Shown here piece by piece: positions 35,948-43,824 of a stretch of DNA of 64,000 bases (position 1 is its first letter; each line of letters opens with the position of its first letter). The notes under the pieces are model-generated. The model searched no databases and was not told the DNA's origin. It saw only the letters and a list, made by a program, of their open reading frames with translations. Origin of the DNA: Amycolatopsis sp. MtRt-6 (GTDB lineage Bacteria > Actinomycetota > Actinomycetes > Mycobacteriales > Pseudonocardiaceae); contig NZ_JADWPD010000001.1 in the NCBI RefSeq assembly GCF_017308975.1, forward strand, positions 411,612 to 475,611, given 5' to 3'. Both the position numbers and the translations under genes were made by a program.

Positions 35948-36736
35948 TCAGGCGGCGGTGAGCCGGCCCTGTGCGCTGCGTAACCGGTCAGCGAGAACGC
36001 GCTGGTCGGCCGGGGTGAAGGCGATCCGGTTCTCGCCGCGCCCCGGAATCTCCTCGGTCAGCCACCGGCCTTCCGAGGTATCGATGTAGTTAACCGGGCG
36101 TTCGATCCGGTGCCACGCGCCGGTGCGGCTGCGAGCCGCGACGTAGAGGCTGCCGCTCCCCATCCGGCGCAACGCGAGGATCCGGCGGAGCTCGTCGGCC
36201 TCCTGCGAACCCTCGGCCGGGCGGTCGCTGCGGAGCACCCCGAAGCTGTCTTCGTCGCCGCGGGCGGTCCCTTCGAGCTGGCTCTTCGGCACCGCGAGCG
36301 GCGTCCCGCGGCCGGGCGCCAGCTTGGGGATCTGGCCGAGGAAGTCGTCGAGCAGCTCGTGCGGTTTCGTCGACTCCAGCACGACGACGTCCAGCTCCTC
36401 GTGTTTCGCCAGCACGAACGCCTCGCCCCCGGCGCTGCCGGCGAGCAGCCGGTAGCTCACCGGCTTGCCCTGGAACCCACCGTCGATCCAGCCGTAGTAC
36501 TCCAGCTGCGGCCGGGCGATCGCCTCGATCGTCGCGACGAACCCGGGGTGCATCCCACGCGGGCCGAACAGGCCGGCCTTGGCGAGCTCGGCGTTGGTCC
36601 GCTCGTCCTCGCCGCGCTGGGCCTCGTCGCTGTACCAGGTCGGCTTCTCGGACAGCACCGTGTGCGGTTCGCCGCCCCGGCGCCGGATCAGGTTGATCAG
36701 GGTGCCGGTCGTGATGGTGACCTGCCTGTCCAGCAC
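35948..36736 (-). CDS. espG: ESX secretion-associated chaperone, EspG family, module B
   Basis: 262 residues from GTG 36736 with GGGGGAAAG upstream; ATG 36790 is possible but lacks an SD and lengthens an atypical N terminus. Family-like features: VTITTGTLINLIRRRGGEPH, an HPGFVATIEAIARP segment, VVLESTKPHELLDDFLGQIP and a C-terminal FTPADQRVLADRL. Paralogue of 14367-15110 in module A. Last gene of module B, 84 bases after the PPE-like gene, whereas module A EspG overlaps its PPE-like partner. Confidence 0.82.
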   Translation of the reverse strand: MLDRQVTITTGTLINLIRRRGGEPHTVLSEKPTWYSDEAQRGEDERTNAELAKAGLFGPRGMHPGFVATIEAIARPQLEYYGWIDGGFQGKPVSYRLLAGSAGGEAFVLAKHEELDVVVLESTKPHELLDDFLGQIPKLAPGRGTPLAVPKSQLEGTARGDEDSFGVLRSDRPAEGSQEADELRRILALRRMGSGSLYVAARSRTGAWHRIERPVNYIDTSEGRWLTEEIPGRGENRIAFTPADQRVLADRLRSAQGRLTAA

Positions 36737-36820
36737 CGCGCTTTCCCCCAGTAGATCGTTGGTGAACCCGCAAGAGCCGGGCGCGCTCATCTTGGCACGC
36801 GCCCGGCGATCCCGCGTGCG

Positions 36821-38158
36821 CTACTCGCCGATGACCGGCGGCGCGGTCAGCTCGTCGGTCCCGAAGATCTCGTTCGGGTCGTCGCCGAGCAGGTACTTCG
36901 ACGAGCGTTCCTCGTCGCCGCCGCCCTGGCCCTTGGCAGCGCCGGGGTGCATGCCACCCATGCCACCCATTCCGGCGGCCCCGGCGCGGCCCGCGGCCCC
37001 GCCGCCCATCGCCCCACCGGCACCCGCGCCACCCCGGCCGGCGCCCGCGTCACCGGCGCCGGGCATGGCCGCGCCGGTCGAGCCGCCGGGCCCGAAGCCC
37101 ACGCCGCCCGGCCCGAAGCCCGCCGACGGGTCGCCGATGCCACCCGAGCCGCCGGGCCCGAAGCCGCCGCCGGGGATGGAGAAGTCGCCCGCGCCACCGC
37201 CGCCACCAGGGCCGAAGCCGCCGCCGGCCCCGGGGATCTTCGGCGGGACGAACCCCGACGAGTGGGTGCCGTCGTTGAAGTTCGGCGGGGTGTAGCCGGG
37301 GAGCTTCGACGGGTCGTAGTTGCCGCCGGGGATCTTCGAGGGGTCGAAGTTCGGCGGCTTCGACGGATCGAAGCCCGGCACCTTGCCCGGGTCGAAGCTG
37401 CCGCCGGGGGTGTTCGGCTGGCCGGGGAAGGACGGCACGGTACCCGGCTGCGGCATGTTGACGCCCGGCACCGAGCCGGTCCCGTTGCTGTCACCCGAGC
37501 CGGTGCCGTCCTGGTCGCCCGGCTTCTTCTTGCCGTCCTTGCCGTTCTTGCCGCCGTCGACGTTGACGTTCTCCTGCTGGCCCTGCAGCGCGGAGTACGT
37601 CGGCATCTTCTGGCCGTTGTCGTTGCTCGCCTTGTAGTACGTGTTGAAGGCGTCGACGTTGGCCTGGCCCTTGGCGTTGTAGTCGCGGATCGCCCGGTCG
37701 GTGTCGGTCGTCCACGGCTTCATCGCGTTGAGCAGGTTGTTCTTCGGCGGGTCCTTCGGCACCTGCTGCACCTGCGCGTGGACCGTGGTGAAGGCGTTGC
37801 GCTGCTCGCCGAGGTACTTGTCGGAGTCGGTGAGCTTGGTGCCGGAGTCCTCCATCCACACCCGCAGCGGGTGGGCGCCGGCCTGCTGGGCCGCCGCGGC
37901 CCCGCCGCCGGTCCAGGCCGCGTCCATCTCCTTGGCGAGCGCGTCGATCGTGCCGAGCCGTTCGGAGTAGGCGCCCTTCAGCCGGTTCGCCGCGGACTGC
38001 CCGCTCTCGATCGAGCCGGCGCCGGGACCGGTGGTGATCTTCTCCCAGATGTCGTAGCAGTCGATCTTGCGGTCGCCCTGCACCGACGTGTGGTCGTCCG
38101 AATGCGTGGTCGCCATGTTGTAGGCGGCGAAGCCACCCAGGAGCACCAGTTCCAGCAT
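36821..38158 (-). CDS. PPE-like T7SS substrate with Gly/Pro-rich tail, module B
   Basis: 445 residues from ATG 38158 with strong SD GGAGGG, one base after the DUF3558 stop. Helical N-terminal part (to about 200) has the turn AAWTGGGAAAAQQAG (W-x-G). A Lys/Gly/Asp hinge (GGKNGKDGKKKPGDQ) follows, then a Pro/Asp/Phe repeat region (FDPSKPPNFDPSKIPGG), Gly-rich repeats, and a conserved end DDPNEIFG...APPVIGE. The end matches module A protein 15107-16459. Likely secreted through ESX with the PE-like partner. Confidence 0.82.
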   Translation of the reverse strand: MLELVLLGGFAAYNMATTHSDDHTSVQGDRKIDCYDIWEKITTGPGAGSIESGQSAANRLKGAYSERLGTIDALAKEMDAAWTGGGAAAAQQAGAHPLRVWMEDSGTKLTDSDKYLGEQRNAFTTVHAQVQQVPKDPPKNNLLNAMKPWTTDTDRAIRDYNAKGQANVDAFNTYYKASNDNGQKMPTYSALQGQQENVNVDGGKNGKDGKKKPGDQDGTGSGDSNGTGSVPGVNMPQPGTVPSFPGQPNTPGGSFDPGKVPGFDPSKPPNFDPSKIPGGNYDPSKLPGYTPPNFNDGTHSSGFVPPKIPGAGGGFGPGGGGGAGDFSIPGGGFGPGGSGGIGDPSAGFGPGGVGFGPGGSTGAAMPGAGDAGAGRGGAGAGGAMGGGAAGRAGAAGMGGMGGMHPGAAKGQGGGDEERSSKYLLGDDPNEIFGTDELTAPPVIGE

Positions 38159-38159
38159 G

Positions 38160-38756
38160 TCAGCCCTCCTTCAACGTCTGCACCATCGACTCGCCGAACT
38201 TCTGCGCCACCGGGCACGGGTCCGCCGCGCCGGCGCCGTTGTCGTACTGCACGAGGATGTTGACCGCCAGTTCGTCGGTCACCCCGACGAACAGACCGCA
38301 CTTGCCGTTCTTGCGGTCGTCCAGCGCGGCCGCGTAGACGGCCGGGTAGCCGCCGATCTGCGTCTCTTCCCAGTACGCGTCGTTGGCCTTCGTGTCGTAG
38401 ACGTCGCTGAGGCCGTTCTTGTTCGCCGTCACCGTCGTCACGTCGATCTGGTTGCCCGGGTCGGCGGCTTCCTGGAACGTGCAGCTCGGGCCGTTGCCCG
38501 TGGAACGCGGAGCGCCGTCGCCGAGGCCGAGCGAGGAGCGCGCGGACGACGAGAGCGTCGCGCAGGCGTCCGAGGTGATCGACGCGGTGTTCAGCGGGCT
38601 CGGCACCTTCGGCGCGGAGCCGCCGCCGGCCGCCTCGCTGCTCGATGCGGCCGTGGACGGCGCCGGGTTGGCGGTGCCGCGGGTCGTGCCGCCGCAGCCG
38701 GCCAGGGTGAGCACGGCGCAGGCCAGTGCCGGGACGGCGATGAGTCGTCGGTTCAC
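38160..38756 (-). CDS. DUF3558 lipoprotein, module B
   Basis: 198 residues from GTG 38756, overlapping the PE-like stop (GTGA). Lipobox LAGC follows a short signal (LIAVPALACAVLT), then a Thr/Ala/Pro linker and the DUF3558 domain with CATLSSS, SCTFQEAADPG and KCGLFVGVTDELAV. Paralogue of 13352-13972. Likely tethered to the outer face of the membrane, where it may help the T7SS substrate pass; unproven. Confidence 0.85.
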   Translation of the reverse strand: MNRRLIAVPALACAVLTLAGCGGTTRGTANPAPSTAASSSEAAGGGSAPKVPSPLNTASITSDACATLSSSARSSLGLGDGAPRSTGNGPSCTFQEAADPGNQIDVTTVTANKNGLSDVYDTKANDAYWEETQIGGYPAVYAAALDDRKNGKCGLFVGVTDELAVNILVQYDNGAGAADPCPVAQKFGESMVQTLKEG

Positions 38757-39109
38757 GTGGCCTGGTTCCCCGTCTTCGAAATGTCGGAGAGGGCGTCCGA
38801 CTCCTTGGTGGTGATCTTCTGCTTCGCGGCGGTGAGCGCGTCGATGTAGTTCTTGACGTACTCCTGCATCTTCCGGTTCTGCTCGAGGAACGCCTTGCCG
38901 GACGGGTTCGCGAGCTTCTCCCAGTCGCCGCTGGCGAACTCCTTGCCGGGCGCCTTGACGTTCGCCATCAGGTTGGCGTCGTCGTAGTCGCGCTTCAGGT
39001 CGGCCTGCAGGTCCTGCCACTTCTTGATGACGCCGTCGATCTTGTCGGCGTCGAACGTGAAGCCGCCGCCACCACCGGCCGGCGCGGACATGTTGACCTC
39101 GTTAGCCAT
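38753..39109 (-). CDS. Small helical T7SS-associated (PE/WXG-like) protein, module B
   Basis: 118 residues from ATG 39109 (MANEVNMSAP). Mostly helix: FTFDADKIDGVIKKWQDLQA, then AFLEQNRKMQEYVKNYIDAL. A Gly run near the start and an EFASGDWEKLANPSG turn separate two helices, as in PE and WXG100 partners. First gene of module B, opposite to module A where the equivalent is third. GTGA overlap with DUF3558. Confidence 0.75.
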   Translation of the reverse strand: MANEVNMSAPAGGGGGFTFDADKIDGVIKKWQDLQADLKRDYDDANLMANVKAPGKEFASGDWEKLANPSGKAFLEQNRKMQEYVKNYIDALTAAKQKITTKESDALSDISKTGNQAT

Positions 39110-39185
39110 GCGATCCCATCCCCTTCGCGTCCTCGCCCATTCTCCTCCGACGCCGCCGCGATGTCCGAGGTTCCCCGGAAAGCGT

Positions 39186-39220
39186 GAAGGCGGGCCGCCC
39201 ACCAGGGACGGCCCGCCTTC
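39186..39220 (-). terminator. Terminator of the rpsF-ssb-rpsR-rplI operon
   Basis: GAAGGCGGGCCG (39186-39197) and CGGCCCGCCTTC (39209-39220), 12 perfect pairs with an 11-base loop, 19 bases after the rplI stop on the minus strand and before T7SS module B. Its ends are symmetric, but it serves the ribosomal operon. Confidence 0.82.
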
Positions 39221-39238
39221 TCACGACGTAGTACTGCC

Positions 39239-39700
39239 TTACTGCGCGACGGCCTTGACCTCGAGCCGCACGTCGACCTTGACGTCCGGGTGCAGCCGGG
39301 CGCCGACCGAGTGCTTGCCCACGGTCTTGATGTGGTCGCGGAGCTCGATGACGCGCTTGTCGAGCAGCGGGCCACCGGCCGCCTTGATCGCGTCGACGAT
39401 CTCGCCGGCGGTGATCGAACCGAAGAGCTTCTTCGAGCCCTCGGCCGCCTTGCCGGTGAGCTGGATGGCGCCGAGGCCCTCCAGCGTCGCCTTGATCTCC
39501 TTGGCGTGGTCGAGGTCGCGGATGCGACGGCTCTCCTGCGCGCGCTGGATCGTGCGGACGTTCTTCTCCGCGCCCTTGGAGGCCACGATCGCGTAGCCCC
39601 GCGGGAGCAGGTAGTTGCGTGCGTAGCCGTCCTTGACCTCGACGATGTCGCCGGGGCCGCCCAGGTTGGCCACGTCCGTGGTGAGGATGATCTTCGCCAT
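39239..39700 (-). CDS. rplI: Ribosomal protein bL9
   Basis: 153 residues. N-terminal domain MAKIILTTDVANLGGPGDIV then VKDGYARNYLLPRGYAI, the bL9 signature, a long connecting helix (AQESRRIRDLDHAKEIKATL) and a C-terminal RNA-binding domain (FGSITAGEIVDAI). Binds 23S rRNA near the L1 stalk. Last gene of the operon, 14 bases after rpsR. Confidence 0.97.
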   Translation of the reverse strand: MAKIILTTDVANLGGPGDIVEVKDGYARNYLLPRGYAIVASKGAEKNVRTIQRAQESRRIRDLDHAKEIKATLEGLGAIQLTGKAAEGSKKLFGSITAGEIVDAIKAAGGPLLDKRVIELRDHIKTVGKHSVGARLHPDVKVDVRLEVKAVAQ

Positions 39701-39714
39701 TTCAGTGCCCTCCC

Positions 39715-39963
39715 TTAGCGCGCGGTCGAGGTGTAGGGCAGCAGCGCCATCTCGCGGGAGTTCTTGACCGCGATGGCGATGTCACGCTGGTGCTGGCTGC
39801 AGTTGCCGGTGACGCGACGGGCACGGATCTTGCCGCGGTCGGAGATGTACTTCCGCAGCAGGTTGGTGTCCTTGTAGTCGATCAGTTCCGGGCGGCCCTT
39901 CTTCTCGGCCTTGCAGAACACGCAGACCTTCTTCTTGGGCTTGCGGATGGGTGGCTTGGCCAC
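39715..39963 (-). CDS. rpsR: Ribosomal protein bS18 (zinc-ribbon form)
   Basis: 82 residues. CVFC near residue 14 and CSQH near 56 give the four ligands of the C+ (zinc) form. [19 protein letters not shown] is the family signature. Binds bS6 and 16S rRNA. Between ssb and rplI. Actinobacteria often carry a second, Cys-free bS18 elsewhere for zinc limitation; none is in this window. Confidence 0.97.
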   Translation of the reverse strand: MAKPPIRKPKKKVCVFCKAEKKGRPELIDYKDTNLLRKYISDRGKIRARRVTGNCSQHQRDIAIAVKNSREMALLPYTSTAR

Positions 39964-40003
39964 TGTCTACTCCTGGTAATTCAAATCTTGGATGTGTACG
40001 AGA

Positions 40004-40510
40004 TCAGAAGGGGGGCTCGTCGGAGAAGCCGCCGCCACCGCTGCTCGCGGCCGGGGCGGAACCCCACGGGTCGTCGGCGGGCATGCCGCCGCCACCGCCG
40101 CGGTTCCCGCCGCCACCGCCGCCGCCGAAGTCACCGCCGCCACCGCGACTGACCTTGTTGACCTTGGCCGTGGCGTAGCGCAGCGAGGGGCCGATCTCGT
40201 CGACCTCGAGCTCGACGACGGTGCGCTTCTCGCCTTCCTTCGTCTCGAACGAGCGCTGCTTGAGGCGGCCCTGCACGACGACGCGGGCGCCGCGGGTCAG
40301 GGACTCGGCGACGTTCTCCGCCGCCTGCCGCCAGATGTTGCAGCGCAGGAACAGCGCCTCGCCGTCCTTCCACTCGCCGGACTGCCGGTCGAGGGTGCGC
40401 GGGGTGGACGCGACGGTGAAGTTCGCGACCGCCGCACCGGACGGGGTGAAGCGCAGCTCCGGGTCGGACGTCAGGTTGCCGACCACCGTGATGACGGTGT
40501 CTCCAGCCAT
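40004..40510 (-). CDS. ssb: Single-stranded DNA-binding protein
   Basis: 168 residues from ATG 40510. OB-fold [20 protein letters not shown] and [19 protein letters not shown], then [21 protein letters not shown] Gly-rich linker leads to the acidic tip DEPPF that contacts partner proteins. Coats ssDNA in replication, repair and recombination. Located between rpsF and rpsR, the usual actinobacterial order. Confidence 0.97.
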   Translation of the reverse strand: MAGDTVITVVGNLTSDPELRFTPSGAAVANFTVASTPRTLDRQSGEWKDGEALFLRCNIWRQAAENVAESLTRGARVVVQGRLKQRSFETKEGEKRTVVELEVDEIGPSLRYATAKVNKVSRGGGGDFGGGGGGGNRGGGGGMPADDPWGSAPAASSGGGGFSDEPPF

Positions 40511-40527
40511 CGGGGTTCCCCTCGGGC

Positions 40528-40854
40528 TCAGGCCTTGGCGGCAGCGGGCTTGGCCGCGGCGCGCTTGACCTCGCGACGCATGACCTTGGTGCGGAGCACG
40601 GTCTCCTGCAGCGACAGCTGCCGGTCGAGCTCCTTGACCGCGTCCGAAGACGAGTTCAGGTCGAGGAGCGCGTAGATGCCCTCGGCGTGCTTCTTGATCT
40701 CGTACGAAAGGCGGCGGCGGCCCCAGACGTCGACCTTCTCCACGGAACCGCCCGAAGTGCGGATCACGTTGAGGAAGTTGTCCAGCGTGGGGGCGACCGT
40801 GCGCTCGTCGAGCGTGGGGTCCAGGATGACCATTACCTCGTAATGGCGTGACAC
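40528..40854 (-). CDS. rpsF: Ribosomal protein bS6
   Basis: 108 residues from GTG 40854 (read as [15 protein letters not shown]), with AGGAGG about 9 bases upstream; GTG 40860 would add two residues. Contains [19 protein letters not shown], the family signature, and a C-terminal Ala/Lys tail. Pairs with bS18. First gene of the operon. The 5' region holds two hairpins (40881-40899 and 40912-40929), of which one could be an autoregulatory leader. Confidence 0.96.
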   Translation of the reverse strand: MSRHYEVMVILDPTLDERTVAPTLDNFLNVIRTSGGSVEKVDVWGRRRLSYEIKKHAEGIYALLDLNSSSDAVKELDRQLSLQETVLRTKVMRREVKRAAAKPAAAKA

Positions 40855-40880
40855 AACCACTCACCTCCTATGGGCTCGCG

Positions 40881-40929
40881 GCCACGGGCTGTCCGTGGCA
40901 GGAGGGTTTGTCCAGGTAAGGCTACCTGG
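40881..40929 (-). promoter_or_regulatory. Two hairpins upstream of rpsF
   Basis: GCCACGG-GCTGT-CCGTGGC at 40881-40899 and CCAGGTA-AGGC-TACCTGG at 40912-40929. The second may terminate the upstream surface-protein gene (stop 40957) or sit in the leader; the first lies within the 5' leader. The known bS6:bS18 leader motif was considered but I cannot confirm its bulge and loop bases. Confidence 0.45.
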
Positions 40930-40956
40930 GGGTACCGACAGGACCGGACAGCGGGG

Positions 40957-41847
40957 TCAGGCGGCCCGGCGCAGCACCCAGGTGCGGACGAGCCCGGCGG
41001 TCACCCCGGCGAGCACGATCACGGCGAGCAGCATGGGCAGCTGCACGTCGTCCGGCGCGCTGTTCGAGGCCAGCGACTGCGCGTTGCCGGCGTCGCGGAT
41101 GTCGGCACCCTGGCCGCTCTGTCCGCTCTGGTCGCCCTGGCCCGCCTGCGGCGCCGAGACGTCACCGGGGAGGGTGCCGTTCGCCGGGTAGCGCACCCCG
41201 GGCGCGACGGCGGTGCCCGCGGTCGCGGTGGGGATGCCGCTGTAGTCGCGCATCGGCGCGCTGCCGCCCGTGCCGCCCGCGGTGCCGGGGTTGAGGTTCG
41301 AGAGGTTGCCCGCCGCGCCGCCGGGGGCGGTGTCGGTGCGGGCCTGCGGGTTGCCGGCGCCCGGCTGGGCGGGGGCGGCGTAGTTGGTGGCGATCGTGGT
41401 CAGGCCGCAGTTCTTCGCCACGGTCGACGAAATCGCGGCGAGCACCTCGTTCTTGGTGCTGTCGAGCACGCCGAGACCGTTCGCGCCCTTCAGCGCGGTG
41501 GCGACGGCGCCGCCGACCGCGGAGCCCTCGATCGTGCCGCCCGCCGCGTTCGGCACCTGGCCGACCGTCAGCGCGCCCTTGCCCGCGATCGTGTCGGCGA
41601 GGGCGTCCGGCCATACGCTCGCAAAGGTCCAGAAGTGGCTGTTGACGTAGTCCCGCGCGCCCTTGCGGACCAGTTCCTTCACCGAGGCGCCGGTGACCGC
41701 GACCGTGTCGCCCATGCTGCCGCTGACCGAGCCCGTGCAGGTGCCCGCGAGGGTCGTCGCGGCGGAGGCGGTGCCCGTGGTGAGGAATGCGCCGCCGACC
41801 AGGAACGCGGCAACGGCGGTGACGGTCAGCTTCTTCCGCACGAGCAT
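40957..41847 (-). CDS. Membrane-anchored surface protein 1 of 3
   Basis: 296 residues, ATG 41847 with GGAGGA upstream. Signal peptide VTAVAAFLVGGAFLTTGTASA; a first Cys pair (GTCTGSVSG, KNCGLTTIA); a low-complexity Pro/Gly/Gln middle with the motif APMRDYSGIPTATAG; and a C-terminal anchor LPMLLAVIVLAGVTAGLVRT followed by basic WVLRRAA. Topology: outside domain, single C-terminal helix, short cytoplasmic tail. Paralogous to 41927-42808 and 42926-43708. Function unknown. Confidence 0.78.
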   Translation of the reverse strand: MLVRKKLTVTAVAAFLVGGAFLTTGTASAATTLAGTCTGSVSGSMGDTVAVTGASVKELVRKGARDYVNSHFWTFASVWPDALADTIAGKGALTVGQVPNAAGGTIEGSAVGGAVATALKGANGLGVLDSTKNEVLAAISSTVAKNCGLTTIATNYAAPAQPGAGNPQARTDTAPGGAAGNLSNLNPGTAGGTGGSAPMRDYSGIPTATAGTAVAPGVRYPANGTLPGDVSAPQAGQGDQSGQSGQGADIRDAGNAQSLASNSAPDDVQLPMLLAVIVLAGVTAGLVRTWVLRRAA

Positions 41848-41926
41848 TTCCTCCGGGGTTATCGGGGCGTCGTCCTGAACAACAGGGTCAACGAGGGCGA
41901 TACGCGAAAGATACTCGGCAGTCAGA

Positions 41927-42808
41927 TCAATTCGCAGCGGCCATTCGGCGGAGTACCCAGGTGCGGACGAGGCCCGCGCTGACTCCGGAGAGTGCCAAAA
42001 CCGCGATCAGGAGCGGCAAATTCGACCCGTTCGTGAAGCCGTCCGATGCGGAAGGTAGCGCTTCGGCCTGGCCCGCGGTCTGGACGCCGGAATTGCCCTC
42101 CGCGGAGGCGCCGTCCGGACCGCTGAGGCCGTACTGCGGCGCGTAGCCCGGGATCTGGCTGCCGTACCGGATGGCGGGCGACGGCGTGAACAGCCCGGCC
42201 GTCGCGAACGGGATGCCGCTGTAGTCGCGCATCGGCGCGTAGCCGGTGCCGAGGGTGAACGGGAAGCCGCCGAACACCGGCGTGCTCGCGAAGCCCGGCA
42301 GGAGCGGGCTGTTCGCCTCCGGGATCGGCGTGGTGCCCGCCGGGGTGCCGCCCTGCGGCCCGCCCCCGGTCCCGCCCTGGGCCGGCGGTTGCTGCGGGCT
42401 GCCGCCGGAGGGGGGTTGCTGCGGGGCGGGCTGACCGCCGCCGGTGAGCGATCGGATGCCCTGTTCGGTGCCACTGGTCACGCCCTGGACGCCCTGGTTG
42501 ATCGCGCTCGCCGCGGGCGCGCCGACCACCGGCACCGGCGAGACGACGGTGTTCACCACTTTCACGGTGACGTTGCAGAGGCTGCCGAGCAGCACGGTGG
42601 TCGCCTGGGTGACGATGCCGAGGTCGAGCTTCAGGCCAAGCAGCGTCGTGCCCACGATCTTGTCGCCGGGCGCGGCCTCCACGGTGCTGCCGCAGGGCAC
42701 GGTCTTCGTCTCGGCCGAGGCGGTGCCGGGCATCCCGAGCACAGCGGAACCCGCGAGCACGACCGCCGCCGCTCCGACCGCCGTTGCCCTCCGTGTCCGA
42801 TCCTGCAT
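41927..42808 (-). CDS. Membrane-anchored surface protein 2 of 3
   Basis: 293 residues, ATG 42808. Signal peptide ATAVGAAAVVLAGSAVLGMP, early Cys-containing region (TVPCGSTVEA, LLGSLCNVTVKVVN), Gly/Pro/Gln-rich middle, APMRDYSGIPFATAG, then anchor LPLLIAVLALSGVSAGLVRT and basic WVLRRMAAAN. Shares the APMRDYSGIP box and anchor with protein 1. The Cys-containing strand could form a small disulfide-bonded domain. Confidence 0.78.
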   Translation of the reverse strand: MQDRTRRATAVGAAAVVLAGSAVLGMPGTASAETKTVPCGSTVEAAPGDKIVGTTLLGLKLDLGIVTQATTVLLGSLCNVTVKVVNTVVSPVPVVGAPAASAINQGVQGVTSGTEQGIRSLTGGGQPAPQQPPSGGSPQQPPAQGGTGGGPQGGTPAGTTPIPEANSPLLPGFASTPVFGGFPFTLGTGYAPMRDYSGIPFATAGLFTPSPAIRYGSQIPGYAPQYGLSGPDGASAEGNSGVQTAGQAEALPSASDGFTNGSNLPLLIAVLALSGVSAGLVRTWVLRRMAAAN

Positions 42809-42925
42809 GCTCGCCGCCCCTGGTCTCGTCGCCTACTTCCCAGTACAACGACGCTAAGGCAGCTCGGTGACGCCCGCTCGCTCAAAAATGTCCGGCATTC
42901 GGGTGGAAGCGGGGGTGACCGTGCG

Positions 42926-43708
42926 TCAGGCGGGGCTGCGGCGGATCCAGGCCCGGACGAGCGCGGCCGCGACGATCGCCAGCGCCAGCACGGCCAGCAG
43001 CATCGGCAGCTTGGCCGGCGGGGTCACTCCCGGCAGGGCCTCCGCGGTGCCGGACCGCTGGGCGTCGACGGTCGGCGGCGGGACCTGCTGGCCCGGGATG
43101 ATCTGCGCGATCACCGGCGCCTGCACGAGGCTGCCCGGCAGCAGGGCGGCGTTGGTGAAGATGCCCGAGATCGCGTCGCCCGGCAGGCCCGCGTTCCCCG
43201 GGCCGGTGACGACCGGGCCGGTGCTGCTGCCCGGCGGGTTCGGCCCCGGGTTCGGCGGCGTGGGGCCGGGCGGCGCGGGCTGCGGCGGGTTCGGGCCCGG
43301 CGGGAGGGGCAGCGGCGGCAGCTCGCCCGTCACGCCCTGGGTCAGGCCGCCGATGGCGTTGACCGTGCCCTGCGCGGCCGGGCAGACGCCCTTCGCCGCC
43401 GCGTCACCGACCACCGGTACCTGGCCGATGCCGAGCGCCTTCACGGTGTCGCCGACCGGCAGGGTGAGCAGGGGCTTCGAGCCGTTCGTGTTCCGCGAAC
43501 TCGAGTCGAGGCCGACGGTGAGCTGGTTCGGGGCGTTCAGCGGGGCGCCGGCGTCGAGCGTCAGCCCGGAAGCACTCCCCTGCTGCAGCGTGGCCTCGCA
43601 GCTCCCGCCGAGGGTGGGGCTGGTTTCCGCGACGGCCGGCGCCGCGAGCGCGGCCGAGGCGGCGATCGTGAATCCCAGTGCGGTGATCCGGGCGACGTGC
43701 TTCCCCAT
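42926..43708 (-). CDS. Membrane-anchored surface protein 3 of 3
   Basis: 260 residues from ATG 43708 (ATG 43711 adjoining). Signal peptide ITALGFTIAASAALAAPAVA, one early Cys (GGSCEATLQQG), a second at KGVCPAAQG, a PPLPLPPGPNPPQPAPPGP linker and the anchor KLPMLLAVLALAIVAAALVR with basic AWIRRSPA. Lacks the APMRDYSGIP box, so it is the most divergent of the three. The shared end consensus is LP(M/L)L(L/I)AVxxLxxVxAxLVRxWxxRR. Confidence 0.76.
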   Translation of the reverse strand: MGKHVARITALGFTIAASAALAAPAVAETSPTLGGSCEATLQQGSASGLTLDAGAPLNAPNQLTVGLDSSSRNTNGSKPLLTLPVGDTVKALGIGQVPVVGDAAAKGVCPAAQGTVNAIGGLTQGVTGELPPLPLPPGPNPPQPAPPGPTPPNPGPNPPGSSTGPVVTGPGNAGLPGDAISGIFTNAALLPGSLVQAPVIAQIIPGQQVPPPTVDAQRSGTAEALPGVTPPAKLPMLLAVLALAIVAAALVRAWIRRSPA

Positions 43709-43824
43709 CATGCCCCTCCGGCAAGTCGGACCGATCTGGATCACGGAACGCGCTCACGGTACTCCACGAGCGTCACCAACCGGGCCCACCGGCCGGAAAC
43801 GGGATCGGGAGTAGCGTGCAACGC

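Noticed and set aside
40855..40956. A confirmed bS6:bS18 autoregulatory leader
   Set aside because: Two hairpins exist, but I could not match the conserved bulge and loop bases by eye, so it is listed only as a candidate.
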